Origin: Polaromonas sp.
GTDB lineage: Bacteria; Pseudomonadota; Gammaproteobacteria; Burkholderiales; Burkholderiaceae_C
Reading direction: 5' to 3'
NCBI RefSeq assembly: GCF_030680935.1
Contig: NZ_JAUXUP010000065.1
Span: 1 to 64,000 of the forward strand
Length of the DNA stretch: 64,000 nt
The position numbers were made by a program, and so were the translations under genes. The notes below the pieces were generated by a model. It had not been told where the DNA came from, made no database searches, and was given only the letters and a program-made list of their open reading frames with translations. Below, in pieces: positions 27,267-36,140 of this stretch (its first letter is position 1; each line of letters opens with the position of its first letter).

Positions 27267-28244
27267 CTATTTGGCGTCAGCCTTGGTGTCGGTGTAGCGG
27301 CCATAACCTTGAAGGCGCTCGTAACGGCGGTCCAGCAGTTCCTTGACCTTGAGGTCGCTGACCTGGCGGAAGGCGTCGTTGAGCGCACGTTTCAGGAAAG
27401 CCGCCATCTGCTTGTGATCGCGATGCGCGCCACCCACGGGCTCGTTGACGATCTTGTCGATCACGCCTAGCGCCTTCAGGCGGTGCGCGGTAATGCCCAG
27501 GGCCTCGGCGGCTTCCTCGGCTTTTTCGGAGGTTTTCCACAGGATGGAAGCGCAGCCTTCGGGGCTGATCACCGAGTAAATCGAGTACTGCAACATCACC
27601 ACCTGGTCCGCCACCGAAATTGCCAGCGCGCCGCCAGAGCCGCCCTCACCAATGATGGTGGTGATGATGGGCACCTCCAGCTGCGCCATTTCAAAAATGT
27701 TGCGTCCAATGGCCTCGGACTGGCCGCGCTCCTCGGCATCAATGCCGGGGTAGGCGCCCGGCGTGTCCACAAAGGTGAAAACCGGCAGCTTGAACTTTTC
27801 GGCGGTTTTCATCAGGCGCAGTGCCTTGCGGTAACCCTCGGGCTTGCTCATGCCGAAGTTGCGCAGGCCGCGCTCTTTGGTGTCGCGCCCTTTCTGGTGC
27901 CCCAGCACCATGCAGGCGTTGCCGTTGAAACGGGCCAGACCGCCGACGATACTCAGATCGTCCGCAAAATGCCGGTCGCCGTGCAGTTCGACAAAGTCGG
28001 TGAACAGCTCGTTGACATAGTCCAGCGTATAGGGGCGCTCGGGGTGGCGCGCAATCTTGGTGATCTGCCAGGGCGTCAGGTCGCTGTAGATGTCTTTGGT
28101 GAGCTGCTGGCTTTTCTTGGCCAGCTGGTCGATTTCTTCCGAGATATCGACTGCCGATTCAGTCTGGACATAACGCAGCTCTTCTATTTTTCCCTCAAGC
28201 TCCGCAATCGGCTGCTCAAAATCGAGAAAGGTCTTTTTGGCCAT
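27267..28244 (-). CDS. accA: Acetyl-CoA carboxylase carboxyltransferase subunit alpha
   Basis: 325 residues starting [20 protein letters not shown]. Family-specific stretches [43 protein letters not shown] and [20 protein letters not shown] are fully conserved, with the oxyanion-hole glycines [11 protein letters not shown]. With AccD it transfers the carboxyl group from carboxybiotin to acetyl-CoA, the first committed step of fatty acid synthesis. The subunit acts in the cytoplasm as an alpha2beta2 heterotetramer. It is followed by a tandem repeat and tilS. Confidence 0.97.
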   Translation of the reverse strand: MAKKTFLDFEQPIAELEGKIEELRYVQTESAVDISEEIDQLAKKSQQLTKDIYSDLTPWQITKIARHPERPYTLDYVNELFTDFVELHGDRHFADDLSIVGGLARFNGNACMVLGHQKGRDTKERGLRNFGMSKPEGYRKALRLMKTAEKFKLPVFTFVDTPGAYPGIDAEERGQSEAIGRNIFEMAQLEVPIITTIIGEGGSGGALAISVADQVVMLQYSIYSVISPEGCASILWKTSEKAEEAAEALGITAHRLKALGVIDKIVNEPVGGAHRDHKQMAAFLKRALNDAFRQVSDLKVKELLDRRYERLQGYGRYTDTKADAK

Positions 28245-28270
28245 GGTCTGCTCCTCAGGCTGCTAGAAAT

Positions 28271-28966
28271 TCAGGTCTCGGTGCCCAGAACCGGCAAAGG
28301 GTCCAGCGAGCGCCAAATATACCAAGTTGCGACGCTGCAATACGGCGCCCACGCCGCGGCGACTTCGCGCGCGTCGCTGCGACTGACCGATTCGCCAGAA
28401 AAGTAGTTTTGACTGATGCCATTGATCAGGCCCACATCATCCAGCGGCAGCACATTGGGTCGCATCAGGTAAAAAATCAGAAACATCTCCGCCGTCCAGC
28501 GGCCAATACCGCGAATGGCGATCAACTCGGCAATGATGGCTTCGTCGTCCATCGCCTGCCAGTCTTTCACATGCACCGTGCCGGCGTCGAAATGAATGGC
28601 GAGATCGACAAGGTATTCGACCTTGCGCGCGCTCAGCCCGGCAGCGCGCATGTCGTCCACCTTGAGTTTGAGCACATGGGCGGGCGTCATTTTTCGAGGC
28701 AGGGCCTCAAAACGGTGCCACACCGTCTGCGCGGCCTTGACCGATATTTGCTGACCCACAATGCTGCGCGCCAGCGTGCTGAAGGCGTCGCCGCGCGACT
28801 GCAGGCAGGCGTCACCAAAACGTGGGATCAGGCGCTTCATCACCCGGTCTTTTTTGACCAGGTGTTTGCAAGCCTCGGCCCAGTAGGCGGGCACCGCGCT
28901 GACCGCAGGCTCGGCCACTTCGGCCAGTTCAACGCTGGCCGGGCCACTTTTTACTATCTTTTTCAT
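28271..28966 (-). CDS. DNA-3-methyladenine glycosylase (AlkA/HhH-GPD family)
   Basis: 231 residues starting MKKIVKSGPASVEL. The HhH-GPD superfamily fold has a helix-hairpin-helix followed by a Gly/Pro region and catalytic Asp: LIAIRGIGRWTAEMFLIFYL and PLDDVGLINGI (D in the conserved position). An earlier block, SIVGQQISVKAAQTVWHRF, is also typical of AlkA/MAG enzymes. It removes alkylated bases in base-excision repair. The start codon and first codons lie inside copy 5 of the dispersed repeat. A longer frame reading through the whole repeat to 29152 is rejected. Confidence 0.88.
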   Translation of the reverse strand: MKKIVKSGPASVELAEVAEPAVSAVPAYWAEACKHLVKKDRVMKRLIPRFGDACLQSRGDAFSTLARSIVGQQISVKAAQTVWHRFEALPRKMTPAHVLKLKVDDMRAAGLSARKVEYLVDLAIHFDAGTVHVKDWQAMDDEAIIAELIAIRGIGRWTAEMFLIFYLMRPNVLPLDDVGLINGISQNYFSGESVSRSDAREVAAAWAPYCSVATWYIWRSLDPLPVLGTET

Positions 28967-29010
28967 AGCTGCTTGCGCAAGGCGGACAAGGGCTTGGAGG
29001 CGATTTGACT
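28954..29010 (+). repeat. Dispersed ~60-bp repeat, copy 5, overlapping the glycosylase start
   Basis: Contains catagctgcttgcgcaaggc and acaagggcttggaggcgatt. Its left end encodes the start codon and first few codons of the glycosylase gene on the minus strand. Confidence 0.8.
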
Positions 29011-29021
29011 TGTAGGTTTGA

Positions 29022-30398
29022 TCAAGACTGCACTTCCCAGGTGGTGCCGGTGGGTGAATCCTTGAGCACAATGCCCCGGGCCAGCAAATCGTTGCGGATA
29101 CGGTCAGCGGCCGCAAAGTCGCGGCCTTGTTTGGCTGCCGCACGTTCGGCAATCAGCGCCTGGATGGCGGCATCGTCAAGGGTCGCTCCTGCCTGTAGAA
29201 AGGCAGCCGGGTCGCCCTGCAGCAAACCAAGACAAGCACCCAGCGCCCGTAGCAGGCCCGCCAGTTCGGCCGAGCGGTTGCGGTTGATTTCACTGGCCAG
29301 ATCGAACAGCACGGCGACGGCCTCTGGTGTGCCAAAGTCCTCATCCATCGCGGCTTTGAAGCGCGCGGCAAAGGGCTGGGCCCAGTCAATCGCCACCTCG
29401 GCAGGGGTCACGGCATGTATCGCGGTGTACAGCCGCTTCAACGCATTGCGTGCGTCGTCCAGGTGCGCATCGCTGTAGTTCAGTGCGCTGCGGTAGTGCG
29501 CCCGGACAATAAAAAACCGCACGGTCTCCGGGTCGTACTTGGCCAGCACTTCGCGGATGGTGAAGAAGTTGCCCAGGCTTTTGGACATCTTCTCGTTGTC
29601 CACGCGCACAAAACCGTTGTGAACCCAATACCTGGCCAGCGGCTTGCCGTTGGCGGCTTCACTCTGGGCAATTTCGTTTTCATGGTGCGGAAACTGCAAG
29701 TCGGCACCGCCCCCATGAATATCGAAGGTCTCACCCAAAGTCTGGCAGCTCATGGCCGAACATTCGATGTGCCAGCCGGGCCGGCCCTGACCGTAGTTGC
29801 TGTCCCATTTCGCGTCGTCCGGCTCGGTCGGTTTGGCTGATTTCCAGAGCACAAAATCGAGCGGGTCTTCCTTGCCATCGAGTACCGCGACACGCTCGCC
29901 GGACCGCAGCTCATCGACCGATTTGCCGGAGAGCTTGCCGTAGCCATCGAACTTGCGCACCGCGTAATTGACGTCGCCGTTGGGCGAGCGGTAGGCGAAG
30001 CCCTTGTTTTCAAGCGTCGCGATCATGCCCAGCATTTGTGGCACGTATTCCGTAGCGCGTGGCTCCAGGGTAGGTGGCTCAATGCCCAGCGCGCCTATGT
30101 CCTGGTTCATGGCCGCAATCATCTCGTCGGTCAAGGCGCGGATGCTGATGCCGCGCTCCACCGCACGCTTGATGATCTTGTCGTCGATGTCCGTGATGTT
30201 GCGCACGTAAGTCACCTGGTAGCCGCTGACCTTGAGCCAGCGCTGCACCACGTCAAAGGCCATCATCATGCGGGCGTGGCCGATGTGGCACAGGTCGTAA
30301 ATCGTCATGCCGCACACGTACATGCGCACATGGCCGGCGACCAGAGGCGAAAAATCTTCCACGGCACGCGACAGCGTGTTGTAAATGCGAAGGCTCAT
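29022..30398 (-). CDS. cysS: Cysteinyl-tRNA synthetase
   Basis: 458 residues. Class I synthetase signature HIGHAR near residue 37 and KMSKSLGN around 270. The zinc ligands include the conserved Cys in [13 protein letters not shown] and the [26 protein letters not shown] region. It charges tRNA-Cys. The start ATG 30398 gives the standard N-terminus [11 protein letters not shown]. The 209-bp gap to the divergent TPR gene contains presumably both promoters; I saw no other gene there. Confidence 0.97.
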   Translation of the reverse strand: MSLRIYNTLSRAVEDFSPLVAGHVRMYVCGMTIYDLCHIGHARMMMAFDVVQRWLKVSGYQVTYVRNITDIDDKIIKRAVERGISIRALTDEMIAAMNQDIGALGIEPPTLEPRATEYVPQMLGMIATLENKGFAYRSPNGDVNYAVRKFDGYGKLSGKSVDELRSGERVAVLDGKEDPLDFVLWKSAKPTEPDDAKWDSNYGQGRPGWHIECSAMSCQTLGETFDIHGGGADLQFPHHENEIAQSEAANGKPLARYWVHNGFVRVDNEKMSKSLGNFFTIREVLAKYDPETVRFFIVRAHYRSALNYSDAHLDDARNALKRLYTAIHAVTPAEVAIDWAQPFAARFKAAMDEDFGTPEAVAVLFDLASEINRNRSAELAGLLRALGACLGLLQGDPAAFLQAGATLDDAAIQALIAERAAAKQGRDFAAADRIRNDLLARGIVLKDSPTGTTWEVQS

Positions 30399-30607
30399 GA
30401 AGGGTGTGGGTGATCGGTAAGGCTGGAATCGCCGAACAAGGGGAAAGCTGCTCCGAAAGGTGAATCAACAGGCAGGCGCGCGGCGTTTTTTCACCGGAAC
30501 TGAAACTATACCCCTCAGATACAATCAATCAGTATATCCAGCTCGCCAAAGCCCGTGCAGCATGCTGCGCCGCCGGCTTTCAGGTTCATCTTTCAGACCA
30601 GCCACCC

Positions 30608-31705
30608 ATGCGTTCCAGAGGACATATGCCCAAGTCAGCCCATTTTTCAAGCCTGCCGTCTGCATTGCGCTGGCTGGCACTGGCCGCAGCCCTAGGCCTG
30701 TATGTGCCAGCGGTCCATGCCGACGACTACGACGACGTCAACGCCCTGGTGCGCGCAGGCCAGCTGGCCCAGGCGCTGATCAAGGCCGACCTGTACCTGG
30801 CAGGCAAACCGCGTGACCCGCAAATGCGTTTTCTCAAAGGCGTGATCCAGTCCGAAAGCGGTAAACAGGCCGACGCCATTGCCACCTTTACCAAAATCAC
30901 CCAGGACTACCCCGAGCTGCCCGAGCCCTACAACAACCTGGCTGTGCTTTACGCCGGCCAGAACCAGTTTGACAAGGCCAGGGCCTCACTGGAAATGGCG
31001 ATACGCACCAACCCCAGTTACGCCACCGCCCATGAAAACCTCGGTGATGTCTACGCCCGGCTTGCCAGCCAGGCCTATAGCAAGGCCCTGCAACTGGACG
31101 GCGGCAACAGCGCCGTGCCACCCAAACTTGCCCTGATCCGCACCCTGTTCACCGTCGATACCCGGGCGCAAAAACCGGCCGCGACCAATGCCGCGGCCGC
31201 GCCGGCAGCCACGCCTGCGGCACCTGCCAAACCAACGCCAGCACCTGTCAGCCCACCTGTACCGGTAGCCCCGCCCGCTCCGGCACCCGCTGCTGCACCC
31301 CCCGCCCCAGTTGCACCGGCAACCCCGGTGGCGCCTGCGGCCCCAGCTTCAGCACCCGTCAGCGCCGCCGACAAGGACGTGGAAAGCGCGGTGCGCGCCT
31401 GGGCCAGCGCCTGGGCGGCCAAAGACATGAACACCTATCTGGCCGCCTATGCCAAAGACTTTGACCCGCCGGGTGAGCAGACTCGCAAAAGCTGGGAAGA
31501 AGAGCGCCGCAGCCGCATCGTCGGCAAGTCGCGCATCAGCGTGAAGATCAGCAACCTGTCGGTCGATGTCAAAGGCAGCAAGGCAACTGCCAAGTTCAAG
31601 CAGGACTACAGCGCCGACGCGCTCAATGTCTCCAGCCGCAAGACACTGGACATGGCGCGTGCGGGTGAGCGCTGGCTCATCGTCCGGGAATCCACCGGCG
31701 GTTGA
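30608..31705 (+). CDS. Periplasmic TPR protein with C-terminal NTF2-like domain
   Basis: 365 residues (359 if the start is ATG 30626, which has AGAGGA close in front). A signal peptide ends near VPAVHADDYDD. Residues about 40-155 carry three to four TPR-like repeats (PQMRFLKGVIQ, PEPYNNLAVLYAGQ, ATAHENLGDVYARL). Residues about 175-250 are an Ala/Pro-rich linker. The C-terminal 110 residues look like an NTF2/SnoaL-like fold (VESAVRAWASAWAAKDMNTY...GKSRISVKISNLSV). The same kind of domain ends the L,D-transpeptidase encoded next, so the two proteins probably share a binding partner or site in the cell envelope. Confidence 0.8.
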   Translation: MRSRGHMPKSAHFSSLPSALRWLALAAALGLYVPAVHADDYDDVNALVRAGQLAQALIKADLYLAGKPRDPQMRFLKGVIQSESGKQADAIATFTKITQDYPELPEPYNNLAVLYAGQNQFDKARASLEMAIRTNPSYATAHENLGDVYARLASQAYSKALQLDGGNSAVPPKLALIRTLFTVDTRAQKPAATNAAAAPAATPAAPAKPTPAPVSPPVPVAPPAPAPAAAPPAPVAPATPVAPAAPASAPVSAADKDVESAVRAWASAWAAKDMNTYLAAYAKDFDPPGEQTRKSWEEERRSRIVGKSRISVKISNLSVDVKGSKATAKFKQDYSADALNVSSRKTLDMARAGERWLIVRESTGG

Positions 31706-31738
31706 TGGCTGGCCTGTCCGCCGGCATGTGTACCTGAC

Positions 31739-33058
31739 ATGTTTCTTATCCCCTTCATGCCACGGGTCCACCGCGCCTTTTCTCCTCGTGCTGTCTGCGC
31801 TGCGTTTGCCACGGCGCTGCTGCTGTGCAGCGCTGCGGTATTTGCCCAAGGCGACAAAGAAAAAGCCGGGCGCGTCAACATCGAAAACGGCGCCAACTAC
31901 AAACGACCGTCGGCCAGCCCGCGCGGGGCCAAACGCGCTGCAGTGAAGGACGGCGAGGCAGAGGCCCGCCTGATCGAAATCTACAAACTCGCAGGCCAGT
32001 CCAAAGCGCGAGAGGCCCTGGCCAAAGCCGAGCGCCTGGTCAACGACCACCCCAACTTCCAGCTGGCACAGCTGGTCTATGGCGACCTGCTGGCGGCACA
32101 GTCCAGGCCACTGCGCACACTGGGCGACGTGCCGGAGGCCGAGGCCAGGGGCGGCGCCAGCACCCTGGCCGAGCTGCGCCAGGAGTCGCTGATGCGCCTG
32201 AAAGCGCTGCGCGAAAGGCCGGCTGCCGGCACCATTCCCTCGCAGTTTCTGGCACTGTCGCCACGCAACAAACACGCGATTGCGGTAGACGCCTCGCGCT
32301 CCCGTCTGTACCTGTTTGAAAACACCGAAGCCGGGCTCAAGCTGCTGGCCGACTACTACATCTCGGTCGGCAAGTCGGGCATTGAAAAAAACGTCGAAGG
32401 CGACTCACGCACGCCGCTGGGCATTTATTTTGTGACCAGCAACCTGGACCCGCGCTCGCTCAAGGATTTTTACGGCTCGGGCGCACTGCCCATCAACTAC
32501 CCGAACCAGCTCGACCTCAAACGCGGGAAAACCGGCAGCGGCATCTGGCTGCACGGCACGCCGCCGGGACAGTTTGCGCGCGCGCCGCTGGCCAGTGATG
32601 GCTGCGTGGTGCTGGCCAACCCCGACCTGGAGCGCATTGTCCGCACAGTGGAAGTACGCAGCACCCCCGTCGTGATTGCACACAGCCTCAAGTGGGTGGC
32701 GCCGCAAACCGCCAAGGCAGACAGCAAGAGTTTTGAGGATGCACTGCACAGCTGGCAACAGGCCCGGTCCAGCGGCGACATGGTGGCGCTGACCAGCCTG
32801 TACAGCAGCGACTTCACCAGCTACGGCAAGACCCTGACCGACTGGACACTTGTGCTGCGCGGCGAGGCCAGCAAAATACGCGGCCGCAGCGTGCAACTCA
32901 AGGATCTGTCCTACCTGCGCTGGACCGACAGCGCCGATACCATGGTGGTAACCTTTGGCGAAGTGCCCAGCGGTGCACGCACCGGCCCGGTCCGGCGCCA
33001 GTACTGGATGCGCCAGGGCAAGCAATGGAAAATATTCTTTGAAGGAGTGATTGGATGA
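31739..33058 (+). CDS. L,D-transpeptidase (YkuD domain) with C-terminal NTF2-like domain
   Basis: 439 residues. Signal peptide with hydrophobic core AVCAAFATALLLCSAAVFAQ. A short TPR-like helical region (EIYKLAGQSKAREALAKAERL) follows. The YkuD catalytic domain spans about 175-310, with the catalytic pattern IWLHGTPPG...SDGCVVL; the active-site Cys is in SDGC and the His is 17 residues before it. The C-terminal NTF2-like domain has the same layout as that of the preceding gene. Such enzymes form 3-3 peptidoglycan cross-links or attach proteins to peptidoglycan. The start may instead be ATG 31757. Confidence 0.87.
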   Translation: MFLIPFMPRVHRAFSPRAVCAAFATALLLCSAAVFAQGDKEKAGRVNIENGANYKRPSASPRGAKRAAVKDGEAEARLIEIYKLAGQSKAREALAKAERLVNDHPNFQLAQLVYGDLLAAQSRPLRTLGDVPEAEARGGASTLAELRQESLMRLKALRERPAAGTIPSQFLALSPRNKHAIAVDASRSRLYLFENTEAGLKLLADYYISVGKSGIEKNVEGDSRTPLGIYFVTSNLDPRSLKDFYGSGALPINYPNQLDLKRGKTGSGIWLHGTPPGQFARAPLASDGCVVLANPDLERIVRTVEVRSTPVVIAHSLKWVAPQTAKADSKSFEDALHSWQQARSSGDMVALTSLYSSDFTSYGKTLTDWTLVLRGEASKIRGRSVQLKDLSYLRWTDSADTMVVTFGEVPSGARTGPVRRQYWMRQGKQWKIFFEGVIG

Positions 33059-33663
33059 CTTTGAGCACACGTACATTCGGCCGGCGCGCCTGCCTGGCAC
33101 TGGCGACACTTGGCCTGCTGGCAGGCCAGGCCTGGGCGCATGGCACAGCCGCCGCGCCCAAGGTCAAATTTGCCACCAGCGCCGGGGATTTTGTGGTCGA
33201 GGTGTACCCCGACAAAGCCCCCAAAACCGTTGACAACTTTCTGCAATACGTCAAAGACAAACACTACGACGGCACGGTGTTTCACCGCGTGATCGACAAC
33301 TTCATGGTGCAGGGCGGCGGCTTTGACGCGGCTTATGCACAAAAGCCAACCCGCGCGCCCGTGGTGCACGAAGGTCGCGAAGCATTGGCCAAGGGTGGCG
33401 ACAAAAACGTCGTCGGCACACTGGCGATGGCCCGCACCAATGACCCCAATTCCGCCTCGGCACAGTTTTTCATCAACGTGCGCGACAACGACTTTCTGAA
33501 CCCCAGCGTGCAAGCGCCGGGCTACACCGTGTTTGGCAAAGTCATCAGCGGCATGGACGTCGTCAACAAGATCAAGGCCACGCCCACCGGCCCGGGTGGC
33601 CCCTTCCCCAGCGACGTGCCAAAAACTCCGGTTCTCGTCACCTCTGCCACCCTTGTCAAATAG
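33055..33663 (+). CDS. ppiA: Periplasmic peptidyl-prolyl cis-trans isomerase (cyclophilin)
   Basis: 202 residues. A signal peptide (residues 1-29, ending GQAWAHG) precedes a cyclophilin domain. The active-site residues appear in [15 protein letters not shown] (Arg, Phe, Gln), GTLAMARTNDPNSASAQFFINV and GYTVFGKVISGMDVV. It overlaps the L,D-transpeptidase gene by 4 bp, so the two are co-translated. This fits a role in folding envelope proteins. Confidence 0.92.
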   Translation: MTLSTRTFGRRACLALATLGLLAGQAWAHGTAAAPKVKFATSAGDFVVEVYPDKAPKTVDNFLQYVKDKHYDGTVFHRVIDNFMVQGGGFDAAYAQKPTRAPVVHEGREALAKGGDKNVVGTLAMARTNDPNSASAQFFINVRDNDFLNPSVQAPGYTVFGKVISGMDVVNKIKATPTGPGGPFPSDVPKTPVLVTSATLVK

Positions 33664-33692
33664 ATCCCTGAAAACCCACTGAATCAACCCGT

Positions 33693-34202
33693 ATGAGCAA
33701 CCCACAAGTCGAACTCCATATTGCCGGTCACGGCGTCATCACCCTTGAACTCGACCAGGACAAGGCACCCAAATCGGTCGCCAACTTCCTGAGCTACGTC
33801 AACAAGGGCCACTACAGCAACACCGTGTTTCACCGCGTCATCCCGGGCTTCATGGTTCAGGGCGGCGGCTTTGAAGTCGGCATGAAACAAAAGCCGACCG
33901 ACGGCGAAATTGAAAACGAAGCCAACAACGGCCTGAAAAACGACCACTACACCGTCGCCATGGCGCGCACCAACGCGCCGCACTCGGCCAGCTCGCAGTT
34001 TTTCATCAACGTTTCTGACAACGCCTTTCTGAACCACACCGCACCCAATGCCTCCGGCTGGGGTTACGCGGTGTTTGCCAAGGTGGTGGGCGGCAAGGAC
34101 GTGGTCGATAAAATCGCCGCCGTCAAAACCGGCCGCAAAGGCTTTCATGACGATGTGCCGCAAACCGATGTGGTGATCGAAAAGGCCGTGGCCCTCGCCT
34201 GA
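33693..34202 (+). CDS. ppiB: Cytoplasmic peptidyl-prolyl cis-trans isomerase B
   Basis: 169 residues, no signal peptide. Full cyclophilin motif set: [41 protein letters not shown] and [18 protein letters not shown]. Its sequence is clearly related to the preceding periplasmic paralogue, consistent with tandem duplication and different cellular location. The spacing to the preceding stop is 29 bp. Confidence 0.95.
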   Translation: MSNPQVELHIAGHGVITLELDQDKAPKSVANFLSYVNKGHYSNTVFHRVIPGFMVQGGGFEVGMKQKPTDGEIENEANNGLKNDHYTVAMARTNAPHSASSQFFINVSDNAFLNHTAPNASGWGYAVFAKVVGGKDVVDKIAAVKTGRKGFHDDVPQTDVVIEKAVALA

Positions 34203-34236
34203 TCCCGCGGGACGGCGCTATTACCCGGCTCCGTCC

Positions 34237-35049
34237 GTGAACACCCCCCCGACCGTGCCCCAGACAGCGGAGCTTGATGCGCCGCCCGCCTGGGGCACGG
34301 TCGATTTCATTTCCGACCTGCACCTGCAGGCCGATGCGCCCGCCACCTTTGCGGCCTGGCAGCACTACATGGAAAGCACGCCCGCCGACGCGGTGTTCAT
34401 GCTGGGCGACCTGTTTGAAGCCTGGGTCGGTGACGATGCCGTCAGCGACGATGTAGCTTCCACTGCGTGCGTCGGCGCGTTTGAAGACCGCTGCGCCCAC
34501 GTGATGGGACAGACCGCCAGCCGGCTGGCGCTGTTTTTCATGCATGGCAACCGCGACTTTCTGGTCGGTCAGCGCCTGATGGACCTGTGCAACACCGCCT
34601 TGCTGGCCGACCCCACGGTGCTGGGCTTTCACCGGCAACGCTGGCTGCTGTCGCACGGCGACGCCTTGTGCCTGGCCGATACCGACTACATGGCGTTTCG
34701 CCAGCAGGTACGCAGCGCGGCGTGGCAAAGTGATTTTCTGGCCAAACCACTGACCGAACGCCAGGCCCTTGCGCGCGGCCTGCGCCAGCAAAGCCAGGCC
34801 CAGCATGACAAGCGCCAGCTATCGGGCCTGGCCTACGCCGATGTGGACAGCGCTGCCGCCCTGGCGCAACTGCGCGCCGCCGACGCGCACATCCTGATTC
34901 ACGGCCATACGCACCAGCCCGCCGTGCACGACCTGGGCCACGGCTTCTCGCGTGTGGTGCTCAGCGACTGGGACGCCGCTGCCACCGTGCCGCGCGCCGA
35001 GGTACTGCGCCTGACGGCCGGCGGCCTGCGCCGCATCAGCCTGCTGTAG
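34237..35049 (+). CDS. lpxH: UDP-2,3-diacylglucosamine diphosphatase
   Basis: 270 residues starting at GTG 34237. The calcineurin-like phosphoesterase motifs are all present: FISDLHLQ, MLGDLFEAWVGDD, FMHGNRDFLVG, LLSHGDALCLAD and IHGHTHQPAVHD. These bind two Mn ions. LpxH hydrolyses UDP-2,3-diacylglucosamine to lipid X on the cytoplasmic face of the inner membrane in lipid A synthesis. The stop codon TAG uses the first base of a MITE-like element (35049-35209). Confidence 0.93.
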   Translation: MNTPPTVPQTAELDAPPAWGTVDFISDLHLQADAPATFAAWQHYMESTPADAVFMLGDLFEAWVGDDAVSDDVASTACVGAFEDRCAHVMGQTASRLALFFMHGNRDFLVGQRLMDLCNTALLADPTVLGFHRQRWLLSHGDALCLADTDYMAFRQQVRSAAWQSDFLAKPLTERQALARGLRQQSQAQHDKRQLSGLAYADVDSAAALAQLRAADAHILIHGHTHQPAVHDLGHGFSRVVLSDWDAAATVPRAEVLRLTAGGLRRISLL

Positions 35050-35209
35050 TGTCCTGTCCCACAAATAGGGGGATGCAATGAAATTGTCCAGTCAGCTGTC
35101 AGGCAAGGCGCGAGGAGGCGGCATGGCCATCGCCATGGCAACGACGAGCAACGCCGCATGGCGGCTGAATGGGCGATTTCATATCGCCTTTGTCTGTGGG
35201 ACAGGCCAC
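35049..35209. mobile_element. 161-bp MITE-like element with TA target duplication
   Basis: Terminal inverted repeats GTGTCCTGTCCCACA (35049-35063) and TGTGGGACAGGCCAC (35195-35209) match at 14 of 15 positions. TA dinucleotides flank both ends (35047-35048 and 35210-35211), as expected for IS630/Tc1-mariner transposition. There is no transposase gene inside, only palindromic sequence such as GGCGAT-TTC-ATATCGCC. It lies exactly between lpxH and mtfA. Confidence 0.75.
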
Positions 35210-35215
35210 TAGGCC

Positions 35216-36001
35216 ATGCTGAACTGGTTGCGCCAGCTGCTGGGGGGCCGCAATGCCCGCTCCACACCCATTCCCGACGCACTGTGGCAGGCCACGCTGG
35301 CGGCCTACCCTTTTCTGGCAGACCGCCCGCCCGCCGACCTGCAGCAATTACGTGCGCTGGTGGGTGAGTTTCTGGCGCAGAAAGAATTTTCCGGCGCACA
35401 CGGCCTGCTTGTCTCCGACGAAATGGCCGTCGCCATTGCTGCCCAGGCCTGCCTGCCGGTGCTGCACCTGGGACTTGACTGGTACAGCGACTTTGTCGGC
35501 ATCGTGGTGCACCCCGGGCAAATGCTGGCGCGCCGCGAGACGCAAGACGCCAGCGGCGTGGTGCACCGCTACAGCGAAGTGCTGGCCGGCGAGGCGATGG
35601 ACCGCGGCCCTGTCACCCTGAGCTGGCAAGACGTGGCCTCAGCCGGCGAGCAGGCCGGCCAGGGCTACAACGTGGTGATTCATGAGTTTGTGCACAAGAT
35701 CGACATGAAAAACGGCGTCCCCGACGGCTGCCCGCCCCTGGGCTCTCGCGCCGCCCACGCCGCCTGGCACGCCGTGATGCAACCGGCCTATGACGCCTTC
35801 CGCGAGCAGGTCACCATCGCCGAACGTTTTGGCGGCCAGCCCCCCTGGCTGGACGCTTATGGCGCCACGGCACCGGCCGAGTTTTTTGCGGTCGCGTGTG
35901 AAGCCTACTTTGTCAACCGTGCGCGCTTCACCCAGGATTTTGCGGCCCTGACGCCGCTGTTTGACCAATTCTTCAGGATAAATCGGGCTGCAGCCCTTTA
36001 G
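35216..36001 (+). CDS. mtfA: Zinc-dependent peptidase MtfA (M90)
   Basis: 261 residues. The metalloprotease site VVIHEFVHKID (HExxH) sits around residue 157, and the downstream Glu in PAEFFAVACEAYF completes the ligand set. In E. coli MtfA is a cytoplasmic peptidase that binds the repressor Mlc and so affects glucose PTS expression. The start codon lies five bases beyond the TA flank of the MITE. The last residues (near RINRAAAL) and the stop codon are encoded by copy 6 of the dispersed repeat, so the C-terminus may be lineage-specific. Confidence 0.92.
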   Translation: MLNWLRQLLGGRNARSTPIPDALWQATLAAYPFLADRPPADLQQLRALVGEFLAQKEFSGAHGLLVSDEMAVAIAAQACLPVLHLGLDWYSDFVGIVVHPGQMLARRETQDASGVVHRYSEVLAGEAMDRGPVTLSWQDVASAGEQAGQGYNVVIHEFVHKIDMKNGVPDGCPPLGSRAAHAAWHAVMQPAYDAFREQVTIAERFGGQPPWLDAYGATAPAEFFAVACEAYFVNRARFTQDFAALTPLFDQFFRINRAAAL

Positions 36002-36033
36002 ATTCGGCGGTAAGCAGCTACATTTTTTGTAGC
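35978..36033 (-). repeat. Dispersed ~60-bp repeat, copy 6, forming the mtfA 3' end
   Basis: Inverted orientation: aaatcgggctgcagccctt, then taagcagctacattttttgt. The left part encodes the last residues and stop codon of mtfA. Confidence 0.75.
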
Positions 36034-36140
36034 GTCTGGCCTGACACCTGTCTTGCGGCCCAATTTTTTTGGCCCTTTTTAACCCCTTTTGACCGCCTGC
36101 TTCGTTTCAGTCAGTTCCAACCAACTTTTATGGAGCTTTC

